NCBI GenBank assembly: GCA_910587665.1
Contig: CAJUMZ010000003.1
Span: forward strand, 1-64,000
Direction: 5' to 3'
From: an uncultured Muribaculum sp.
Lineage (GTDB): Bacteria; Bacteroidota; Bacteroidia; Bacteroidales; Muribaculaceae
DNA: 64,000 nt
Positions within the stretch are counted from its first letter, which is position 1. The number at the start of each line of letters is the position of its first letter. The notes beneath the pieces were generated by a model. It did no database searches and was not told the DNA's origin. It was given only the letters and a program-made list of their open reading frames with translations. Both the position numbers and the translations under genes were made by a program. This document shows positions 7,903 through 15,400 of this stretch, one piece after another.

Positions 7903-10268
7903 CGAGTGTAATATTCCGATGGAGTACACCCCCATTGCTCTGAGAAACAGCGGCTCAGGTAACTTGCCGAGCTGAACCCTGTCAGTTCGGCAATCTCGGC
8001 GATACTCATCTTCCCTTCTCTGACAAGAGCCGCCGCACGATTTAATCTTATGCTTTTTATAAATGCGCTCGGTGTCTTGTCAAGTAGCATTGTCATTTTC
8101 TTGTACAGTCCGGTACGCTCCATACAGAGGTCACGGCTCAGTTGCTCCACGTTGTAGCCCCGTGTGGCGATATTTTTTTCGACAAGTTCCATCGCACGGT
8201 TGATAAACCCGCGCTCCTCCTCGTTAAGCCCCGTGTCTTCACGAGTCTCCTGCAAGTTGTTTGTCGACGCCTGATTCTCATAAAAGTCACACCGCTCAAT
8301 CAGGCTTTTTATACGCATAAGGAGCATCTCCTCGCGGTGATTTCGTTCGATACGGCGACGTGTCACGCGCTGATATAACGCGACACCCACAACTATCATT
8401 GCAATTACGATGCACATATACAACGCCTTTGCGACAGTCGACTTCCACCATGGCGGCGAGATGACAAAATACAGTTCGGTGACAGCCGACTCTTCTGCAC
8501 CGGGTGATGACGCAGCCGTCACCTGCAAGCGGTATTCTCCGGGAGGCTGATGCAGAAATGACAGATGCAACACACCCGTTTTGTCGGCAGCGCTACCGGC
8601 AGCGGAACTATAGTGAATGATCCACGCCGTATCGGCGGGAGCACTGTCCGACAACAGGCGCGACCTGAACACCGTATGCCGGGGATCGACATAATTTAGC
8701 GATGAGACATCCACGCTAAGCGAGTTTTGCCAATATTCAAGCCTAAGCCCTTCATCGGTTAAGGCGTCAAGACGCGTACCATTGACCCATAAACCTGTAA
8801 TTAACGGCGATAAAGCCACATCGGCAAGCTTCATGCTGTCGGGATGAAACGTTGTCCACCCCGAATGACCGCCGGCGGCAATCATCCCGTCGGTGAAACG
8901 CAGCAAACTCCCGGGCAGATACTCCCCCGCCATTGCCCCGTCATCATCCGTAAATCCGGTGATTTCATATTGACCGTCTTTGCCGACGGCTATGCGCGAG
9001 ATTCCGTAGCTTGTCGTGACCCATATGTCACCGTTACGATCCTCAATTATCGACTTGATATTATTGTTGCTCAGCCCGTCATCGGTATAGAGCATGGCTA
9101 CAGTGTCGCCACGGCTTACACGCAGGCCGTCGGCAGTGGCCATCCATTTCAATCCCCGGCAATCGGAGATTTCACCCGCTCCGGTTATAGCGTCATCCTC
9201 CTCCCTGACCAATGATTCCGGCAAGACATCCCGGCTCTCCATATAATGCCGGCGGCGGTTTCCTGTAATCACACCGTCATGATACGAGCCAAGCCACATA
9301 CCGCCAAGATAGTCAAACGATATCGTGTTCATGCCCCGCAAAGAGATATTGCCGTCAATACTTTTTATTTCAGTCAAGAGTTCGACGTCGCCGTCGGTTT
9401 CATCGACTGTCCAGAGTCCTTCCGCCGAGGTAATATATACCGTTCCGTAACCATCTGTCACAAGGGTATGCAGTACATAAGGCAGCCTCAGCAATTCACT
9501 TACCGCCCCGAATGACAGATCCAGCCGCAACAACACCGAGCCGCCATAGCCGGTGCGTATCTGATACATGACATCTCCCCTACCCGGTTTTACAAGCGAT
9601 GTACCGCTAAACCGCGACTTGTCTTCATTGACGTCAAATGCTGTTATCCGCATCGACTCTTCACCCGAATCACGCGCCACAACGACCGCCTCGCCATTAT
9701 CGTAAAAAAACGCCACGTGGTCACCATGTGTTTCCATGTCCTGAAGAAGCCCCGCCGACAGCGGCAGGGGAATCATCGCTTGACGCGAAACATCTATGGC
9801 TGAGTCACCGGTTATAATCCAGGCACCATGATTCTTGTCAACAAAAAAATCACGCACTTCGCCCGACCCGTGCGACCGCATGGTCGACAATAGGCTGTCA
9901 ATATCATGAATGTAACTGAACGTCTTCAGATTAAAGCACTGCAGCGACTTATAAAACTTTATCCATATCATGCCATCGTCTCCCTGATAGACATGATAGG
10001 CGCCATTATAATCGGGAAGCCTGTAATTTCCCGTAGTGGAGTGATGAACATAGCGGAATGTGGAGCCGTCAAATATATTTATGTTACCCTCGGTAGTGAT
10101 TGCCATCCTGCCGTCATCAAGACTCATTATATGCTGCACGCGATTGTCGCTGAGACCGTGGCGCGCATCAATGCCGCGAAACGTATATTCGTCGAAACGC
10201 ATCGCAGATGCCACCATGGCAGCCAGGCAAAAAATGAAAAAGAGCTGAAATCGCAGGCTCATGGACAA
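7887..10268 (-). CDS. Membrane-spanning one-component regulator: periplasmic propeller, Y_Y_Y and AraC HTH
   Basis: A 793-residue sensor-regulator. A signal/anchor segment (residues 1-23) is followed by a long periplasmic region with two-component-type propeller repeats (for example GLSDNRVQHIMSLDDG near residue 38 and GLSNNNIKSIIEDRNGD near 400), then a Y_Y_Y-like domain ending PPGEYRLQVTA. One transmembrane helix lies at about 609-631 (CIVIAMIVVGVAL), a charged linker follows, and an AraC HTH domain ends the protein (about 680-793: YNVEQLSRDLCMERTGLYKK, IAEIAELTGFSSASYLSRCF). Unlike hybrid two-component systems, it has no histidine kinase or receiver domain, so signal must pass directly across the membrane, as in SusR-like regulators. 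A role in sensing the GH31 substrate or product is inferred from adjacency and the operator repeats. Confidence 0.85.
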   Translation of the reverse strand: MSMSLRFQLFFIFCLAAMVASAMRFDEYTFRGIDARHGLSDNRVQHIMSLDDGRMAITTEGNINIFDGSTFRYVHHSTTGNYRLPDYNGAYHVYQGDDGMIWIKFYKSLQCFNLKTFSYIHDIDSLLSTMRSHGSGEVRDFFVDKNHGAWIITGDSAIDVSRQAMIPLPLSAGLLQDMETHGDHVAFFYDNGEAVVVARDSGEESMRITAFDVNEDKSRFSGTSLVKPGRGDVMYQIRTGYGGSVLLRLDLSFGAVSELLRLPYVLHTLVTDGYGTVYITSAEGLWTVDETDGDVELLTEIKSIDGNISLRGMNTISFDYLGGMWLGSYHDGVITGNRRRHYMESRDVLPESLVREEDDAITGAGEISDCRGLKWMATADGLRVSRGDTVAMLYTDDGLSNNNIKSIIEDRNGDIWVTTSYGISRIAVGKDGQYEITGFTDDDGAMAGEYLPGSLLRFTDGMIAAGGHSGWTTFHPDSMKLADVALSPLITGLWVNGTRLDALTDEGLRLEYWQNSLSVDVSSLNYVDPRHTVFRSRLLSDSAPADTAWIIHYSSAAGSAADKTGVLHLSFLHQPPGEYRLQVTAASSPGAEESAVTELYFVISPPWWKSTVAKALYMCIVIAMIVVGVALYQRVTRRRIERNHREEMLLMRIKSLIERCDFYENQASTNNLQETREDTGLNEEERGFINRAMELVEKNIATRGYNVEQLSRDLCMERTGLYKKMTMLLDKTPSAFIKSIRLNRAAALVREGKMSIAEIAELTGFSSASYLSRCFSEQWGCTPSEYYTRNQQN

Positions 10269-10312
10269 TGGTCGTTAACCTTATTTATAATAAAACCTCT
10301 TCGTATCTCTCG

Positions 10313-10343
10313 CAAATTTAATAAATTCGCAAAACAGAAACAA
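10313..10343 (-). promoter_or_regulatory. Promoter of the one-component regulator
   Basis: Minus strand: TTG (10341-10343), 20 bp, TAAATTTG (10313-10320). The predicted start point is about 38 bp upstream of the ATG at 10268. Confidence 0.75.
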
Positions 10344-10423
10344 GCGAAAATTTAACATTTCGCGCAACCGACTGAGCCGTTTCTGTGTTTTATCTTTAAA
10401 ACTACAACCAAAATTCAATAGAC

Positions 10424-11299
10424 ATGGACAACCGACACATCAAATCATCAGAGATGATCATCAACCCCGACGGTACGATATTTCACCTGCATCTCCACCC
10501 GTCGCAGCTGTGCGACCGCATAATTCTCGTGGGTGACCCCGGGCGCGTCGACATGGTAGCGTCATTTTTTGACACAAAGACATTTGAAGTGTCGTCAAGA
10601 GAGTTCCACACTATCGGCGGGACATACAACGGAAAGCCTGTCATGTGCCTGAGCCACGGCATCGGTCCCGACAATATCGACATCGTGATCAACGAGCTTG
10701 ACGCCCTCGCCAACATCGACTTCGAGACCCGCGAGATAAAGCCCGAACACCGCACCCTCACACTTGTCAGAATCGGCACATCGGGCGCGCTGCAACCCGA
10801 GCTTATCCTCGGCACACCGGTAATCGCCGAACACTCCATAGGCTTTGACGGAGTGCTCAACTACTATGCCGGGCGCAACCGCGTAGCCGACCTCGACTTC
10901 GAGCGCGAGTTTTGCCAAGCGGTAAACTGGAGCAGCCTCCTCGCAGCCCCCTATGTGGTAAAAGCCGACAAGGATCTTGTCGAGCAGATAGGCAAAGATG
11001 ACATGGTGCGCGGATGCACGATAAGCGCAGTCGGATTCTACGGTCCACAAGGGCGCGAACTGAGATTGCCGCTCGCCAATCCCGACCTCAACACTATGAT
11101 CGAAGCATTCCGCTACAAAGGCCGGACTGTCACCAACTACGAGATGGAAAGTGCCCCGCTACAGGGACTTGCCCTGCTGATGGGGCACCGCGCCATGACC
11201 GTATGCTCCATCATAGCCAACCGCGTCAACACCACCGCCTCCCCCAACTACAAGACCGCCATCCGCGACCTCGTAAAAACAGTACTCGACCGCATCTGA
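10424..11299 (+). CDS. Nucleoside phosphorylase, uridine phosphorylase-like
   Basis: A 291-residue cytosolic enzyme of the PNP/UDP family, which splits nucleosides with phosphate into base and ribose-1-phosphate. Visible family signatures are ILVGDPGRVDMVASFF (phosphate-binding loop near residue 36), SHGIGPDNIDIVINEL, RIGTSGALQPEL (near residue 117), and TNYEMESAPLQGLALLMG (ribose-binding Glu near residue 238). The length is slightly above the 250-260 residues of E. coli Udp. Uridine is the most likely substrate, but purine activity cannot be excluded. The gene is monocistronic and diverges from the regulator; TATCTTTA at 10391-10398 is a near-consensus -7 box. Confidence 0.88.
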   Translation: MDNRHIKSSEMIINPDGTIFHLHLHPSQLCDRIILVGDPGRVDMVASFFDTKTFEVSSREFHTIGGTYNGKPVMCLSHGIGPDNIDIVINELDALANIDFETREIKPEHRTLTLVRIGTSGALQPELILGTPVIAEHSIGFDGVLNYYAGRNRVADLDFEREFCQAVNWSSLLAAPYVVKADKDLVEQIGKDDMVRGCTISAVGFYGPQGRELRLPLANPDLNTMIEAFRYKGRTVTNYEMESAPLQGLALLMGHRAMTVCSIIANRVNTTASPNYKTAIRDLVKTVLDRI

Positions 11300-11321
11300 C
11301 CACAGCACCCCACCCCCTCAG

Positions 11322-11345
11322 CCGCCATCTCACGATGGCGGCTCA
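11322..11345 (+). terminator. Hairpin after the nucleoside phosphorylase
   Basis: A perfect 10-bp stem AGCCGCCATC / GATGGCGGCT with a 4-nt loop, 23 bp after the stop codon. No T-run follows, so termination is likely but not certain. The 180 bp to the next gene hold nothing else that I can identify. Confidence 0.55.
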
Positions 11346-11480
11346 ACCGCTTTGCATCCCACCGCCACTAATCCACATCGAATTGGTCCGCACTGCAATC
11401 CGCTGTCATGAAGTCATCCTCTCACTCGCGTCATTCACGACTTGGCACACTCAGCCCACACACCTCCTAACCAGTTTCTG

Positions 11481-12248
11481 CTACAACCGGTTCAATACCC
11501 TCCAAAAACGCCTAAAACGAATATCAAGAATGAGCCAAAGATTACCTTTGGAATACAAATGTCTATATTTACGCACATTTTGAATGTGCCGTTTCACTAT
11601 TTCCCGATTTTCCCCATTAGAGACCGCATCTCTTAATGTATTTATCACACCCCATTTGTCTTTGTATTTGGCTGGCGGATTTTTCCTCATAATTTTACCA
11701 ATGATTGACGTAACACTTCTTGCATAACATACATAAGTACCATCAGGAATGTAGCTGATATCTTTTAACTTACATTTTCCATAGAATACTACTACTGAAT
11801 AAAACGGCACATCAGCAATGCCTACTAATTTCTTTTTAAGAGCTGCTATATGTCCTTTGTTTTGAAGAATTGGATTGTAAAATCTATGCTTTTCTTTTCC
11901 ATATGCCAATACCTGTGTCCAGTAATTCTGATATCCTTTGCCAAAAATCCAACCGCTATAATCTTTAACCTCAAATACAATTATCCCAACCTTTGTAACT
12001 ACAACCGCATCAATTTGCGAATAGTGTCCACAATATTGTTCAACATACAAGTCGTGATACACTGTTATTGCTGGGATACCGTGCTTAAGTAGTTTAAGAA
12101 TTAATTTGCGTTCTGATCCTGTACCCCTATGCCTGTTAGTTACGGTACGCAATAAAGTCATATTCTTATGCCACTTATTGATGGCAAAGAATATGACAAT
12201 TACTAAGATTACTACGAATATGACACAATACATTGAGGACATAGACAT
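11481..12248 (-). CDS. NERD-domain nuclease-related membrane protein
   Basis: A 255-residue protein. Residues 6-23 are a transmembrane helix (hydrophobic run IFVVILVIVIFFAI) followed by basic residues, so the rest is predicted cytoplasmic. A NERD (nuclease-related) domain spans about 38-150, with the motifs GTGSER (residues 42-47), QIDAVVV (Asp80) and VFEVKDYSG (Glu93, Lys95), the restriction-endonuclease-fold D...ExK triad. The C-terminal 100 residues have no recognised domain. It is the third gene of an operon: its start lies 6 bp after the 60-residue gene, which itself follows the giant helicase directly. The region is visibly AT-richer than its neighbours, which suggests acquisition by transfer. 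A role as a DNA-cleaving partner in defence is inference. Confidence 0.8.
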   Translation of the reverse strand: MSMSSMYCVIFVVILVIVIFFAINKWHKNMTLLRTVTNRHRGTGSERKLILKLLKHGIPAITVYHDLYVEQYCGHYSQIDAVVVTKVGIIVFEVKDYSGWIFGKGYQNYWTQVLAYGKEKHRFYNPILQNKGHIAALKKKLVGIADVPFYSVVVFYGKCKLKDISYIPDGTYVCYARSVTSIIGKIMRKNPPAKYKDKWGVINTLRDAVSNGENREIVKRHIQNVRKYRHLYSKGNLWLILDIRFRRFWRVLNRL

Positions 12249-12254
12249 AACAGT

Positions 12255-12437
12255 TTAAAAATTATCCATAGCCTTTACTTTGACAGCATCCGTATTTATC
12301 TTATCACAATATTGGAGCTTAACAAAGCATGAACTTACACCCTGGCGTTCCAATGAAAGTTGAATGTCGCCTTTTGGAGTTTCAAATACAGTCGCATAAG
12401 TGCAACTATCAAATTTTAAGCGATGCAATCTATCCAT
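12255..12437 (-). CDS. Hypothetical 60-residue protein between helicase and NERD genes
   Basis: A short frame whose ATG (12435-12437) directly follows the TGA of the helicase gene, with its stop 6 bp before the NERD gene. This tight packing and shared strand are the main evidence that it is real. The protein starts MDRLHRLKFDSC, contains VFETPKGDIQLSLERQG and three Cys residues, and has no signal peptide or membrane segment. I do not recognise the family. It could be a small accessory or inhibitor protein of the operon, or a decayed remnant; nothing in the sequence decides between these. Confidence 0.5.
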   Translation of the reverse strand: MDRLHRLKFDSCTYATVFETPKGDIQLSLERQGVSSCFVKLQYCDKINTDAVKVKAMDNF

Positions 12438-15400
12438 TCATACATTCCAAACCTTCCCATCCGCCTCCTTGATCTTCCCATTTATGAGCATATCATTATA
12501 CACTCGGCGCAGAGAAGACACTATGTTTTCGCCTGTGCGTCTAAAGCCAAACACGCGGGCGGTTTCAATAAACAAATCCTCTGTAATGATACCAAAACTA
12601 TGTTCTACAATAGTAGTCATCGCCAAAGATAATTCTTCATCACTGATATTAGCAATGGGACGAATATAATCTTCCGTGCTGTTTGGAACGCGGACTTGTA
12701 AATTATCGAAATCAACAAGCGTGATGAACTCTTTCTCCCGTTTTATCACATTCGATAGATAATATTTGAATACCTGTGTAACCTCACTACGAATCTTTGA
12801 AGTGACCTTCTGATTACCATACAACGGCGCAACCCTGCGGCACAACTCCTCAAAATGAATCGGTTGTTCTATCTCAATGACCTTCTTAATAATATCCCTT
12901 GTGCTCAAATCGGAATAATAATCATAAATATTCGCCTGCTTGTACTCAATAAAACCATAACCCTTTTGTGACTCGGCTGTAATTTCTGCGGGCTCTTCTA
13001 TAATAATAGCCTCAGCTGGTGTTTCGACAATTTCTGCCCCGTTATCAGGCATGTCAATCTCAGCCGCGTGGTTCAATGCGTTCTCGACTGCCGAGACTAA
13101 TTTTCGCTCTTGGGTTCGTTGGTCTTTAATCCAGTCTGTCGACCATATGCGATAGATAGTCCAACCCATTTCTTCCAAAACAGTTTGGCGCAGACGATCG
13201 CGCTCACGCACTGTTCTAGAACTATGATATGACGCACCATCACACTCAATACCAATGACGAAGCGACCGCTATATTTCGGATGTTTGACCGCCATATCGA
13301 TTCTGAATCCCGAACATCCAACCTGCGTAGTAACATCATATCCTTTAGATCGCAAGAAATCAAAAACAGATTCTTCAAATGGAGAGTCAAAAGCCACTTC
13401 GCTACTGAATTTCAATTCTTTTTCAATTGCACCTATCCCATTCTGCGCAAATTCAATATAAGACCGTAACATTTTGACGCCTTCTGATGAGGTCTTTTCA
13501 ATATCTATATCAGTCGACACAATAGAACCAACAAGTTTGACATTGTATTTTGCACGAGTAATGGCTACATTAAGTCGTCGATAACCGCCATCTCGACTTA
13601 ACGGACCAAAGTTCATATGCATTATGCCATGTTGATCCTTGGCATATCCGATACTGAATATAATCGTATCGCGCTCATCTCCTTGCACATTCTCCAAATT
13701 CTTTATAAAGAACGGTTCTTCTTTATCCTCTACAAAATATGGCTCAAATGCTGCATTCTGATAACGCTTACGCCTTATGGCTGCATCCACTGCATTCTGC
13801 TGCGCTTCACTAAATGTAACGACGCCCAAAGATCTATTTGGATATTTGCTGAAGTGTTCAAATACTATGTCTGCAACCTTTTGTGCTTCGACAACATTAT
13901 TTCGCTTACCGCTTCTGTCATAGACACCATCTGAAACATAGATATATTCCACTCCGCAATCCGGCGCATTCTCTATTGATGCCGGAAATGTAATTAAGGA
14001 ACCATTATAAATTTTGATATTCGAGAATGCAATCAAATGCTCGTGACGACTTCTATAATGCCAACGCAGACTTCGTTCTGGCAATACTGTTACAGCTTCT
14101 TCAAGTATAGAGTCGTATGCTCCATCATCACTATTATTTGTGTAGTCATCATCATCTGTGTCGAAATCTTCATCATTGAGCGATGATGCAAAGAAGTTGG
14201 TCGGAGGCAACTGCTGCGTATCTCCAACAATAATAACTTGCTTGCCGCGCATAATTGCTCCGATTGCATCTTCAGTATGAACCTGTGAAGCTTCATCAAA
14301 GATTACCAAATCAAAATCATAACTATGCGCTTCAAGAAATACACTCACAGATAGCGGTGACATCATAAAACAAGGGCGCAACGACGTGAGGAGATTGGGA
14401 ATTGTCATAAACAACTTGCGCAACGGCATCAATCGCCGCTGTTTATTCAACTCTCGCTTCAATATCCCGATCTCGTCGCGTGTTGATGTTACTGCGTCAA
14501 AGTCTGGTATTCTGTTAACAACACGTTCTCGTACCCGTGCCTGTGCAATCTTAAATTGAGCTTTGTCAAGTTGGCAAAACTCACTGATATTCTGCTCTTG
14601 TATTCTACTTCTGAAATTTAACACAGCAGGAAAGTGTGGTAGCATTGCATCAAGCCACAATCGGTAAAAACGTTTCAGATAAGCATCAACGAGTTTGTCT
14701 GGATTAATATTTTTCCTCTCAAATTCGGAGATATATGGTAACAATCCCGCACCCTCACATTTCTGTTTGTTGGCATAGTAATCTACCCACTCTTCAAGAA
14801 GATGTTTTTTATCTTTACAAACTGTCAACCTGTATGTGAGTTTTTTTAATGAATATGTGTGGAATGGTTCGGAGCCGTCAAACAACGATACATACCATTT
14901 TAATGGCTTGTCAATTGCTTCAATAGTAGGCTTTAGCATAGATAGTACAGTCCGACAGAGCATTACACTTTCTTCGTCTACACAGATCTTATGTACGAAT
15001 TTATCAGACAAGCTATACTCTGACACAATCTCTTTAAACACCTTGGCGAATTGCAAGGCTACAATCAACTTATTCCAGTCCGTGTCTTCATTAGCATAAT
15101 AAGCATCATAACGCTTTGATAGGACCTCCCTTTGCTTGATAATACACTTTCTCTCAGCCTGAATAAACGCTAGTTTATCAAGATCTGCCAGCAATGTGTC
15201 ATAGTCAGTCATTTCTATACGCAACTTCCGCAATGCGTCATATTGTATAATAAATTCTTCTAGTAACGACATTGCCTTTTTACCCTCATTGATAATTTGC
15301 TCGCACGATGTATTATCGTCTATTTGGAGTCTCATCAACGCATTTATTTCGCCTTGCAGGTTATCCAAAAGATATAGTTCGCACAAACTATTGAATTTCT

